DNA of 64,000 nucleotides. It comes from Arthrobacter sp. APC 3897 (GTDB lineage Bacteria; Actinomycetota; Actinomycetes; Actinomycetales; Micrococcaceae). Positions 27,787-36,363 of this stretch are shown in pieces. The stretch's first letter is position 1; the number at the start of each line of letters is the position of its first letter. Location of the stretch: the NCBI RefSeq assembly GCF_030407495.1, contig NZ_JASDDG010000028.1:1-64000 (forward strand), in the 5' to 3' direction. The notes beneath the pieces were generated by a model. The model worked only from the letters and a program-made list of their open reading frames with translations, did not search any database and had not been told where the DNA came from. The position numbers and the translations under genes were made by a program.

Positions 27787-28485
27787 ATGGCTTTCAAGAC
27801 CCGCCGGAACATGTCCATCCTCGGAATCGCCGCTGTCTCCATGCTGGGCATGGCTGCCTGCAGCACCGACTCCACCGACAGCTCGTCCACAAGCTCCGAA
27901 TCAGGCATGGCATCAGAGTCCATGTCCCCGTCGGCCTCAGAATCCATGAGCTCCGATCCCATGGCCAGCGAGTCCATGAGCGCTGACCCGGCAGCCAACC
28001 TGGTGGGCGGCAGCTGCGCCGACTACGCGGCAGCCGTTCCCGAAGGCGCCGGCTCCATCCAGGGAATGTCCCTTGACCCGGTGGCCACCGCAGCCTCCAA
28101 CAACCCCATGCTGACCACCCTGACCGCTGCAGTCTCCGGCCAGCTGAATCCCGACGTCAACCTGGTGGATACGCTCAACGGCTCTGAGTTCACCGTCTTC
28201 GCTCCCACCGACGACGCCTTTGCGAAACTGGACCCGGCCACCGTCGAGACCCTGAAGACCGATCCTGAACTGCTCTCCAGCATCCTGACCTACCATGTGG
28301 TTCCCGGCCAGATGACGCCGGATGAGCTCTCCGGCATGTACGCCACCGTCAATGGTGAAGAAGTTGAGGTCACCGGCTCCGGCGACAGCCTGATGGTCAA
28401 CGATGCCGCAGTGGTTTGCGGCGGCGTGCAGACCGAAAACGCCACCGTCTACCTGCTGGACACCGTCCTGATGCCCGGCATGTAA
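27787..28485 (+). CDS. Fasciclin-domain surface lipoprotein
   Basis: The 232-residue precursor has a lipoprotein signal ending in GMAAC (Cys25), so it is probably lipid-anchored outside the membrane. Residues 26-72 form a low-complexity Ser/Met/Asp/Glu linker in which SESM occurs three times. Residues 75-232 are one fasciclin (FAS1) domain with the H1 segment [16 protein letters not shown] and the H2 segment [11 protein letters not shown], of the type found in mycobacterial MPB70. FAS1 domains mediate adhesion; the specific role here is unknown. The start follows GAAGGAG, and a hairpin closes the gene at 28541. Confidence 0.92.
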   Translation: MAFKTRRNMSILGIAAVSMLGMAACSTDSTDSSSTSSESGMASESMSPSASESMSSDPMASESMSADPAANLVGGSCADYAAAVPEGAGSIQGMSLDPVATAASNNPMLTTLTAAVSGQLNPDVNLVDTLNGSEFTVFAPTDDAFAKLDPATVETLKTDPELLSSILTYHVVPGQMTPDELSGMYATVNGEEVEVTGSGDSLMVNDAAVVCGGVQTENATVYLLDTVLMPGM

Positions 28486-28540
28486 CCCAAGCGGCCGGTT
28501 TAGCGCCGGCAAGGCTGTGTCGACCTTCGCAGCCGAGCAG

Positions 28541-28576
28541 AAGGCGGGTGCCCCTGGGGGGGGTGCCCGCCTTTTG
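28541..28576 (+). terminator. Terminator of the fasciclin gene
   Basis: AAGGCGGG (28541-28548) pairs with CCCGCCTT (28566-28573), with an inner CCCC/GGGG helix, followed by TTTT. Confidence 0.8.
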
Positions 28577-28693
28577 TGTGCCCGGCGCACCTCCTGTGCA
28601 GCCGATTGCCTGCCGTGTGACCGAATTGTGACCGCGCCGCCGGGCGTTCAAATACCGATGGATTCCCGGGCAGCCATTAGGCTCTGTCCATAC

Positions 28694-28717
28694 GTTTGTG
28701 TTCCACGACACACAAAC
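28694..28717. promoter_or_regulatory. Dyad GTTTGTGT-n8-ACACAAAC before the peptide transporter
   Basis: A perfect 8-base inverted repeat with an 8-base spacer lies 62 bases before the binding-protein ATG and about 10 bases after a TAGGCT hexamer that could be a -10. It could be an operator or a 5' mRNA hairpin. Confidence 0.5.
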
Positions 28718-28779
28718 AGCATGCACCGCACACGGCACCCGCCACACACGGGTATCTCTCGCCCCAGAGGAGTAAGACC

Positions 28780-30477
28780 ATGTCACTTGCCGGCCGATCT
28801 ACGAGCGGTTCGCGCCCTAAACGGCGCGCCGCGGCCATCACCACAGGGATCGCCCTCAGCGCCCTGATTCTCTCGGGCTGTGCCCAGAGCGAGCGCGACG
28901 AAGGAACGGGCGACGCCGGGGCGTCGTCGGACGTCGACGGAACCTTTGTCTTCGCGGCGTCATCCGATCCGAAGTCCCTTGACCCTGCCTTCGCCTATGA
29001 CGGCGAGTCCTTCCGCGTGAGCCGCCAGATCTTTGAGGGCCTGGTTGGCGTCAAGGCCGGCACAGCGGACCCCGAGCCGCTGCTGGCCAAGTCCTGGGAG
29101 ACTTCCGAGGACGCTCTGACGTACACCTTTGATCTCCAGGAGGGCGTCACGTTCCACGACGGCACGGAGTTCAACGCCGAAGCCGTCTGCGCGAACTTTG
29201 ACCGGTGGTACAACTTCACGGGCATCCAGCAGGCAGACAGCGTCTCCTACTACTACGGCAAGTTGTTCAAGGGCTTCTCGGATTCCCCCGAAACCGCCAC
29301 CTACGAGTCCTGCGAGGCAACCGGGGACTCCGAGGCGGTGGTGACCCTCGCCAAGCCGTTTGCCGGTTTTATTGCGGCCCTGTCCCTGCCGGCTTTCGCC
29401 ATGCAGAGTCCGGCAGCCATGGAGCAGTACTCCGCCAATGATGTCTCAGGCACCGCGGAGGCACCGAGCCTGAGCTCATATGCCAAGGAACACCCCACCG
29501 GCACCGGCCCGTTCAAGTTCGAAGGCTGGGAAGTGGGCAACCAGGTCACCCTCTCCGCCTACGACGATTACTGGGGCGAGCAGGGGCAGGTCACGGACAT
29601 CATCTTCCGCGTCATTGACGATCCCAACTCCCGCCGCCAGTCCCTTGAGGCAGGCACCATTGACGGTTATGACCTGGTGGCTCCGGCAGACACCCAGACG
29701 CTTTCGGATGCCGGCTACAACGTCATCGCCCGCGAACCGTTCACCATCCTCTACCTCGGCATGAACCAGAAGGTTGAGGAACTGTCTAACCCGCTGGTGC
29801 GCCAGGCCATCGCCCACGCCATTGACAAGCAGGCGCTGGTGGACCAGACGCTGCCGGAGGGCACCAAGGTTGCCAGCCAGTTCATCCCCGACGTCGTCAA
29901 CGGCTACAACGAAGACGTCACCGAGTATGAATACGACCCGGAGAAGGCGAAGTCGCTGCTGGCAGAGGCCGGCTACCCGGACGGCTTCACCCTGGACTTC
30001 AACTACCCGACCAACGTTTCCCGTCCGTACATGCCCACCCCCGAGCAGGTGTACACCAACATCACCGCCCAGCTTGAAGAAGTGGGCATCACGGTCACCC
30101 CGCAGCCGAACAAGTGGTCCCCCGATTACCAGGACCGGATCCAGGCTACCGAGGACCACGGCATCCACCTTTTGGGCTGGACCGGGGACTACAACGACAC
30201 CGACAACTTCGTAGGCGTCTTCTTCGGACAGGCCAAGCCGGAATTCGGCTTTGACAACCCGGAGATCTTTGCAGCACTCGAAGAAGCCCGCCAGGTGAGC
30301 AGCCTGGAGGAGCAGACTCCGCTGTACGAGCAGATCAACGAGGACATCGCCCAGTATGTGCCTGCCATCCCGCTGGCACACCCGGCTCCCTCACTCGCCT
30401 TCAACGAGCGCGTGGTTTCCTACCCTGCCAGCCCGGTGAATGACGAAGTGTTCAACAAGATCGAACTCAACAAGTAA
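28780..30477 (+). CDS. Peptide ABC transporter substrate-binding lipoprotein
   Basis: The 565-residue family 5 solute-binding protein starts with an RRAAA-type basic region and lipobox LSGC (Cys34), so it is anchored on the cell surface and captures peptides or related solutes for the permeases encoded next. Family segments include SSDPKSLDPAFAYDGES, LTYTFDLQEGVTFHDGTEFNAEAV and FKFEGWEVGNQVTLSAYDDYWG. GAGGAG lies upstream of the ATG; the frame is open earlier but without signal-peptide character. A second, related binding protein lies at 34580-36262. A hairpin at 30485 separates it from the permease genes. Confidence 0.93.
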   Translation: MSLAGRSTSGSRPKRRAAAITTGIALSALILSGCAQSERDEGTGDAGASSDVDGTFVFAASSDPKSLDPAFAYDGESFRVSRQIFEGLVGVKAGTADPEPLLAKSWETSEDALTYTFDLQEGVTFHDGTEFNAEAVCANFDRWYNFTGIQQADSVSYYYGKLFKGFSDSPETATYESCEATGDSEAVVTLAKPFAGFIAALSLPAFAMQSPAAMEQYSANDVSGTAEAPSLSSYAKEHPTGTGPFKFEGWEVGNQVTLSAYDDYWGEQGQVTDIIFRVIDDPNSRRQSLEAGTIDGYDLVAPADTQTLSDAGYNVIAREPFTILYLGMNQKVEELSNPLVRQAIAHAIDKQALVDQTLPEGTKVASQFIPDVVNGYNEDVTEYEYDPEKAKSLLAEAGYPDGFTLDFNYPTNVSRPYMPTPEQVYTNITAQLEEVGITVTPQPNKWSPDYQDRIQATEDHGIHLLGWTGDYNDTDNFVGVFFGQAKPEFGFDNPEIFAALEEARQVSSLEEQTPLYEQINEDIAQYVPAIPLAHPAPSLAFNERVVSYPASPVNDEVFNKIELNK

Positions 30478-30484
30478 GCAGCAC

Positions 30485-30516
30485 AGGGCCGGGGTCTCTT
30501 CGGAGATCCCGGCCCT
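30485..30516 (+). terminator. Hairpin between binding-protein and permease genes
   Basis: AGGGCCGGG (30485-30493) pairs with CCCGGCCCT (30508-30516), continuing through a G:T pair and TCTC/GAGA to a TTCG loop, then TTTC. This placement usually lets the binding protein be made in excess over the permeases, by partial termination or 3' mRNA protection. Confidence 0.75.
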
Positions 30517-30571
30517 TTCACTGTTTCTTCTCCTTCATCCAGCGCCTTTACCCCGCTGAGAAAGGACACCT

Positions 30572-31576
30572 GTGCTGCAAGTCATCGGCAAACGCCTTCT
30601 TCTGCTGATTCCCACACTCATTGGTTTGTCCATCCTCCTGTTCGTCTGGGTCCGCAGCCTTCCGGGCGGCCCCGCAACCGCTCTGCTCGGCGACAAAGCA
30701 ACACCAGAGGCCATTGCGCGGATCAATGCCGCCTACGGCTTTGACCGGCCCATCCTGGAGCAGTACTTCGTCTATGTGGGCAAGCTCCTGCAGGGCGACT
30801 TCGGCGTTTCCACGGTCACCGGCCGGCCCGTCCTGGAGGAATTCGCCACCCGCTTCCCCGCCACGCTGGAACTGTCCGTGGTGGCCCTCATCTTTGCCAT
30901 CGGCATCGGAATCCCGCTCGGCTACCTCGCGGCCACCCACTACGGACGCTTCTGGGATCATTCCTCAGTGGTGCTCTCCCTCGTGGGCATCACCATCCCG
31001 GTGTTCTTCCTGGCCTTCATCCTTAAGTGGCTCTTTGCCATCCAGCTTCCCTGGTTTCCCCCGGACGGCAGGCAGAACCCGCGCATTGACGCCACCCACA
31101 TCACCGACTTCTATGTGCTGGACGGACTGCTGACCCGGGAATGGGATGCGTCCTGGGACGCGCTGATGCACCTGGTCCTGCCCGGAATTGCCCTGGGCAC
31201 CATCCCGCTGGCCATCATTGTGCGCATCACCCGCGCCTCCGTCCTGGAGGTCAAGGGCGCTGATTACGTGCGCACCGCCCGCGCCAAGGGCCTGATGGAG
31301 AAAACCATCCGGGGCAGGTTCGTGCTCCGCAACGCCATGCTTCCGGTGACCACCACCATTGGGCTGCAGACCGGCCTGCTGATTTCCGGTGCCGTGCTGA
31401 CTGAAACGGTATTTGCCTTCAGCGGCATCGGCAGATTCCTGCGGGACGCCATCTTCAACCTGGACTATCCGGTGCTGCAGGGATTCATCATTTTCATCGC
31501 CATCGCCTACTCACTGATCAACCTGATTGTTGACGTGTCCTATGGCTTCATCGACCCGAGGGTGAGGGTGCAATGA
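30572..31576 (+). CDS. Peptide ABC transporter permease (DppB type)
   Basis: The 334-residue inner-membrane permease has an N-terminal helix (RLLLLIPTLIGLSILLFVWV) and five further helices, with the cytoplasmic EAA-loop IVRITRASVLEVKGADYVRTARAKGL near residue 215. The short motif FGVSTVTGRPVLEEFATRFPATLELS is typical of the DppB/OppB group. A GTG start is preceded by AAAGGA. It pairs with the DppC-type permease whose ATG overlaps its stop (ATGA). Confidence 0.94.
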   Translation: MLQVIGKRLLLLIPTLIGLSILLFVWVRSLPGGPATALLGDKATPEAIARINAAYGFDRPILEQYFVYVGKLLQGDFGVSTVTGRPVLEEFATRFPATLELSVVALIFAIGIGIPLGYLAATHYGRFWDHSSVVLSLVGITIPVFFLAFILKWLFAIQLPWFPPDGRQNPRIDATHITDFYVLDGLLTREWDASWDALMHLVLPGIALGTIPLAIIVRITRASVLEVKGADYVRTARAKGLMEKTIRGRFVLRNAMLPVTTTIGLQTGLLISGAVLTETVFAFSGIGRFLRDAIFNLDYPVLQGFIIFIAIAYSLINLIVDVSYGFIDPRVRVQ

Positions 31577-32523
31577 GTACAGTTCTCCCGCCGGCTCCCG
31601 GCGGTTCCATCCGTCCCGGGGAGCCGTCAGCACCGGCCCAGGCCGACACCCGCGGAACGGGCATGTGGCGCTCAGCCTTCAAGCGGCTGCGCCGCAATCC
31701 TGCCGCGATTGCCGGTGCGGTAATCATTGGCCTGTTCATCCTGGTCGCCATCCTGGCACCCGTGCTGGCACCGTTCAGCGGCGACGATCTTCCGGGCCGG
31801 ACGGACATCACGCCCACCAGCATTCCCGGGCCCGGCGACATTGAGGCCTACCCGCTGGGACTGGACCGGTTCGGCGGCGACGTCCTGTCCAAGCTCATCT
31901 GGGGCGCCCGCGCCTCACTGATCATCGGCGTCATTTCCACCGCCCTGGGACTGGCCGGCGGAATGCTCCTGGGTATCATCGCCGGCGGAATCGGCGGCTG
32001 GGTGGACAACCTCATCATGCGGTTCGTCGACATCCTGCTCTCCATCCCGAACCTGCTGCTGGCGGTGAGCATTGCAGCCATCCTGGGGCAGAACACCTAC
32101 GCCATCATGATCGCCATTGGTGTTTCCCAGATTCCGATCTTCGCCCGGCTGCTGCGCTCGTCCATGATCTCCCAGCGGAGCGCCGATTACATCCTCTCGG
32201 CACAGTCCCTGGGCCTGAGCCGCCGCACCATCACCATGAGCCATCTGCTGCCCAACAGCATGGGTCCCGTGATTGTGCAGGGAACCCTGACGCTGGCCAC
32301 GGCCGTCATTGACGCCGCAGCACTTTCCTTCCTCGGCCTCGGCGGCGGCAAGCCGCAGACGGCGGAGTGGGGACGGATGCTGACCTACGCGCAGAGTGAG
32401 CTGGCCGTGGCGCCTCAGCTGGCGTTCCTGCCCGGCATCTGCATTGCCGTCACGGCCCTGGGCTTCACCCTGCTGGGCGAATCCCTGCGGGAGGCCCTGG
32501 ATCCCAAAACCCGGAAGAAGTAA
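31573..32523 (+). CDS. Peptide ABC transporter permease (DppC type)
   Basis: The 316-residue partner permease begins with a Pro-rich cytoplasmic tail and has a first helix (AAIAGAVIIGLFILVAILAPVLAPF), then LGLDRFGGDVLSKLIWGARASL, a hallmark of DppC/OppC proteins. The EAA-loop is LLRSSMISQRSADYILSAQSLGLSRRT. The ATG overlaps the previous stop by 4 bases, implying translational coupling. A strong bidirectional terminator follows, beyond which the ATPase gene lies on the other strand. Confidence 0.94.
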   Translation: MSTVLPPAPGGSIRPGEPSAPAQADTRGTGMWRSAFKRLRRNPAAIAGAVIIGLFILVAILAPVLAPFSGDDLPGRTDITPTSIPGPGDIEAYPLGLDRFGGDVLSKLIWGARASLIIGVISTALGLAGGMLLGIIAGGIGGWVDNLIMRFVDILLSIPNLLLAVSIAAILGQNTYAIMIAIGVSQIPIFARLLRSSMISQRSADYILSAQSLGLSRRTITMSHLLPNSMGPVIVQGTLTLATAVIDAAALSFLGLGGGKPQTAEWGRMLTYAQSELAVAPQLAFLPGICIAVTALGFTLLGESLREALDPKTRKK

Positions 32524-32538
32524 CCGGTTCCGGACCAC

Positions 32539-32580
32539 GAAGAAAGCGCCGCTCCTGTTCGCAGGAGCGGCGCTTTCTTC
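32539..32580. terminator. Bidirectional terminator between permease and ATPase genes
   Basis: A perfect 19-base-pair stem (32539-32557 with 32562-32580) closes on a TTCG loop and has A-rich and T-rich bases at its ends. It separates the convergent permease and ATPase genes. Confidence 0.93.
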
Positions 32581-32591
32581 GTCGAACGGAT

Positions 32592-34427
32592 TTAGGAAGC
32601 CAGTTCGCCTTCCTCGATGTTCAGCTCATTACCCGGGATCGAGGCCAGCAGTTTGCGGGTGTAGGGGTGGCGGGGGTTGGAGAAGACTTCCTCCGAGGAT
32701 GCCGCCTCCACCAGCTCGCCGTCCTTCATGACGCAGACGTAGTCCGAGATCAGCCGCACCACGGCCAGGTCATGGGAGATGAAGAGGTAGCTCAGCCCCA
32801 GTTCTGCCTGCAGGTCCCCCAGCAGTTTCAGAATCTGGGCCTGGACCAGGACATCCAGTGCAGAGACCGGTTCGTCGCAGACAATCAGCTCAGGCTTCAG
32901 CGCCAGGGCACGTGCAATCGCCACGCGCTGCCGCTGTCCGCCGGAGAGCTCCGCCGGGTAGCGGCCCAGCATGGACTGCGGCAGCGCCACCTGGTCCATC
33001 AGCTCGCGCACCCTGGCATCGCGCTCGCTCTTGGAGCCCCGCTTGTAGGTTTTCAGCGGCTCGTCCAGGATCCGCTGAATCGTGTACATGGGGTCCAGGG
33101 AGGAATACGGATCCTGGAAAATCGGCTGGACCCGCTGCCTGAAGTCCCGCAGCTTGGCCTTTTCCAGGGAGCCCACATCCACCCCGTCAAAGGTCATGGT
33201 TCCGCTGGTGGGTTCCACCAGCTTTAACAGCATCCGCGCCGTGGTGGTTTTGCCGGAACCGGATTCCCCAACGATGGCCACCGTCCGCCCGCGGGGAATG
33301 TCCAGCGTGACGTTGCGGGCGGCATAGAAGTCATCGGAACGGCCGCGAATCTTATACACCTTGGTCAAATCCCGGATCTCCACAATATTGTCCGGGGCAG
33401 TGCTCTCGTCCGACGCAGTGCCGTTGTCCGGCGCAACCGTTTCCGGCAAGCCCTCCGCGTCCACACCGGCACTGTGTTTCGGTGACGAAGCCGCAGCAGC
33501 CGCGGCACCGCCGTCGTCGGCTCCCGTGCCGGCTGCCTCCGAGTGTTCGGCGTACACCTGCTCAGCCAGCCGCAGCCGCTGCGCCGCCGGCGCCCTGAAG
33601 GCCCCCGGGCTCAGACGGACCGCCGCAACACTGGGTGCCGCTGCCACCAGCGACTGGGTGTAGGGGTGCCGGGGATCCTCCAGCAGCTGGCGGGCTGGAC
33701 CGGTTTCCACCACAAGGCCCCGGTGCATCACCACAAGCTGGGAGGCGCGTTCAGCCGCCAGCCCAAGATCGTGCGTAATCAGCAGCACCGAGGTTCCCAG
33801 CTCCTCGGTCATTTTTCCGATCTGGTCCAGGATGGTCCGCTGCACCGTGACATCCAGGGCCGAGGTGGGCTCGTCGGCAATCAGCAGCCGCGGCCGGCAG
33901 GCCAGGCCAATGGCGATCAGCGCGCGCTGGCGCATGCCGCCGGAAAACTCATGCGGATACTGCTTGGCCCGCTCCGCGGCGTCCGGCAGACCGGCCGCCG
34001 TCAACACCTCGATGACCTTGCGGTCCACATCCTTGGACGTTGCCATGCCGTGAACCAGCAGGGTTTCCGCAACCTGGGTGCCAATCTTCGTGACCGGATT
34101 CAGGTTGGACATGGGGTCCTGGGGCACCAGTCCGATGGACCGCCCCCGGATGGCACGCATCTTCGCCTCGGGCAGGCCCACCAGTTCAGTGCCGTCGAAA
34201 CGGATGCTGCCCCCGGCCACTTTGCCGTTTCCGGGCAGCAGGCCGATCACCGCCATGGCGGTGGTGGATTTGCCTGAACCCGACTCCCCCACAATTGCCA
34301 GCGTCCCTCCGCGGGGCAAAGTAAAGGAGGCGTTCTTGACGGCTTGCACTTCTCCGTCGGTGGTGCGGAAATTAACCGCGAGATCCGTCACCTCAAGCAG
34401 AGGTGAACCAAGGCTGGTTTCAGTCAT
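32592..34427 (-). CDS. Fused double ATPase of a peptide ABC transporter
   Basis: The 611-residue protein joins DppD- and DppF-like ATPases. The first domain has Walker A GESGSGKST at 47-55 and signature FSGGMRQRAL; the second has GESGSGKTT and LSGGQRQRVA with Walker B ELIVCDEPVSALD. Both carry the C-terminal oligopeptide-type extension HPYTQSL or HPYTRKL. A linker of about 70 Ala/Ser/Asp/Glu-rich residues separates them. It is on the opposite strand from the permeases and shares a start region with the second binding protein. The ATG at 34427 begins the homology; the frame is open upstream. Confidence 0.93.
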   Translation of the reverse strand: MTETSLGSPLLEVTDLAVNFRTTDGEVQAVKNASFTLPRGGTLAIVGESGSGKSTTAMAVIGLLPGNGKVAGGSIRFDGTELVGLPEAKMRAIRGRSIGLVPQDPMSNLNPVTKIGTQVAETLLVHGMATSKDVDRKVIEVLTAAGLPDAAERAKQYPHEFSGGMRQRALIAIGLACRPRLLIADEPTSALDVTVQRTILDQIGKMTEELGTSVLLITHDLGLAAERASQLVVMHRGLVVETGPARQLLEDPRHPYTQSLVAAAPSVAAVRLSPGAFRAPAAQRLRLAEQVYAEHSEAAGTGADDGGAAAAAASSPKHSAGVDAEGLPETVAPDNGTASDESTAPDNIVEIRDLTKVYKIRGRSDDFYAARNVTLDIPRGRTVAIVGESGSGKTTTARMLLKLVEPTSGTMTFDGVDVGSLEKAKLRDFRQRVQPIFQDPYSSLDPMYTIQRILDEPLKTYKRGSKSERDARVRELMDQVALPQSMLGRYPAELSGGQRQRVAIARALALKPELIVCDEPVSALDVLVQAQILKLLGDLQAELGLSYLFISHDLAVVRLISDYVCVMKDGELVEAASSEEVFSNPRHPYTRKLLASIPGNELNIEEGELAS

Positions 34428-34579
34428 TTCCCTATCCTGCCTTACTTGCAGCACCACTGTGAGCCGTGTCTCACCGGCTGTTGCCGGATTTTTATCATTT
34501 AGACTGGCAATTCGCATAAATACACCCGACAGAACCAAACGCGCCGTTGACGGAGCGTCTCCGGAGGAGAACAACAGCT

Positions 34580-36262
34580 GTGACAAATTCCGGCATGGGC
34601 CGCCGCTCCTTCCTTCGGGCCGGTGCAATGATTGCCGCTGTAACTCTGGCCGGGTGCACCGCCGCTCCGCCCTCGGGCAATGCCACCACGCCGCCGCCGG
34701 CAACGGGAAGCGCCGCGCCCTCAGCTCCCGCCGCCACCTTCACCTTTGCCACCGCAGCCCGCCCGGCCACCCTGGACCCGGCCCTGGCCACCGACACGGA
34801 AAGCCACCGGGTCACCCGCCAGATCCTGGAGGGGCTGGTTGGCGTCGATCCCCTCACTTCTGCTCCCACCCCGCTGCTGGCCGAGAGCTGGACCGAGTCC
34901 GAGGACGGACGCACATACACGTTTACGCTGCGGCGGGGCGTCACCTTCCACGACGGCGAGCCGTTCAATGCCGAGGCCGTCTGCGCCAACTTTGACCGCT
35001 GGTACAACCTGCCCGTCTCCGCACGCGGCTCCGGCAACCTTGCCTACAAGGCTGTTTTCAATGCCTTTTCGGATGCCCCCAACCTGGCCGTCTACAAATC
35101 CTGCACTGCCGTCGACGAGTACTCCGTTCAGGTAAACCTGGCCACCCGGTTAAGCGGTTTCATTCCCGCCCTGGCATCGCCGGAATTTGCGATCTCCTCC
35201 CCCAAGGCTCTTCAGCAGTTCAAAGCTGACACGCTGACGGTGGAAAAGGACGGCCGAAAGGTCTCCGATTACGGGCTGCACCCGACGGGAACGGGTCCCT
35301 TCATGCTCGAGTCCTGGAGCGGCGACGAGGTGCGGCTGGCCGCCAACCCGGACTACTGGGGTGTCCGCGGACAAATCGGCACGGTGGTCTTCTCCACCAT
35401 CAGCAGTCCGGAAAGCCGCCTGCGGGCGCTCAAGTCCGGACAGGTGGACGGCTATGACCTGGTTACCGTCGCAGATGTGGACAATCTCGCCCGGAACGGC
35501 CTGCAGATCCTGCAGCGGGACCCCTATTCGGTGCTGTATCTCGGCATCAACCAGGCGTTCCCCGGCATGGATGACCTTAAGATGCGCCAGGCCATCGCCC
35601 ACTCCATCGACAAGGGCGCACTCCTGGACGGGCTCTTCCTTAACGGAACCAAGCAGGCCAACCAGTTTGTGCCGGAAAAACTCGGTGTTTCCTCAGGGTC
35701 CGTCACCAACTACGGCTACGACCCGGCCAAAGCCGCCGAGCTGTTCAAGGAAGCCGGTTACGACGGCGCCGAGCTCCCCTTCTACTACCCGCGTCATGTG
35801 ACGCGGGCCTATCTGCCCACCCCGGAGCGGGTGTATGCGGAGCTGAGCCGCCAGCTGACTGCCGCGGGACTGAATATCAAACCGGTTCCGGTTGAGTGGT
35901 CCGATGATTATCTCGCCAGCGTGCAGACCAGCGGCGACCGTGCCCTGCATCTGCTCGGCATCAGCGGCACCTATGATGATCCGGACAACTTTTTGGGCAC
36001 TCTTTTCGGCAGCTACACCGAAGAGTTTGCCTACGATGACGCGCAGCTGCTGAGCAAGATCGACCGGGCACGGACGCTGCAGGACGGTCCCGAACAGGCG
36101 GAGGCGTACACCGCGATTACGGACCGTATTTCCACCCGGGTGCCTGCCATTCCGCTGGCCTTCCCCATTTCAGCGCTGGCGCTGTCCCCCCGAATCGGTT
36201 CCTACCCCACGTCGCCGCTGCTCAACGAGGTCTTCAACCGGATCGAACTTCGAAGCGAGTAA
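34580..36262 (+). CDS. Second peptide ABC substrate-binding lipoprotein (Tat-type signal)
   Basis: The 560-residue family 5 binding protein is related to the one at 28780: both share the pattern DPA-GES/TES-RQI-EGLVGV and GVTFHDG-FNAEAVCANFDRWYN. Its leader contains twin arginines (MGRRSFLRAG) followed by lipobox LAGC, suggesting Tat export rather than Sec. The GTG start at 34580 has GGAGGAG nine bases upstream; an ATG five codons later is the alternative. It is divergent from the fused ATPase gene. It probably gives the importer a second substrate range. Confidence 0.91.
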   Translation: MTNSGMGRRSFLRAGAMIAAVTLAGCTAAPPSGNATTPPPATGSAAPSAPAATFTFATAARPATLDPALATDTESHRVTRQILEGLVGVDPLTSAPTPLLAESWTESEDGRTYTFTLRRGVTFHDGEPFNAEAVCANFDRWYNLPVSARGSGNLAYKAVFNAFSDAPNLAVYKSCTAVDEYSVQVNLATRLSGFIPALASPEFAISSPKALQQFKADTLTVEKDGRKVSDYGLHPTGTGPFMLESWSGDEVRLAANPDYWGVRGQIGTVVFSTISSPESRLRALKSGQVDGYDLVTVADVDNLARNGLQILQRDPYSVLYLGINQAFPGMDDLKMRQAIAHSIDKGALLDGLFLNGTKQANQFVPEKLGVSSGSVTNYGYDPAKAAELFKEAGYDGAELPFYYPRHVTRAYLPTPERVYAELSRQLTAAGLNIKPVPVEWSDDYLASVQTSGDRALHLLGISGTYDDPDNFLGTLFGSYTEEFAYDDAQLLSKIDRARTLQDGPEQAEAYTAITDRISTRVPAIPLAFPISALALSPRIGSYPTSPLLNEVFNRIELRSE

Positions 36263-36363
36263 CGGGTGCGCCCCGGCGCGTTGCAACCTGCAGGTGATTT
36301 TAGTAAGGACGCTTGGAGCGATACGCTTCTAGGGCTAGCGCCCACGCGACTGGAGATACGAAG

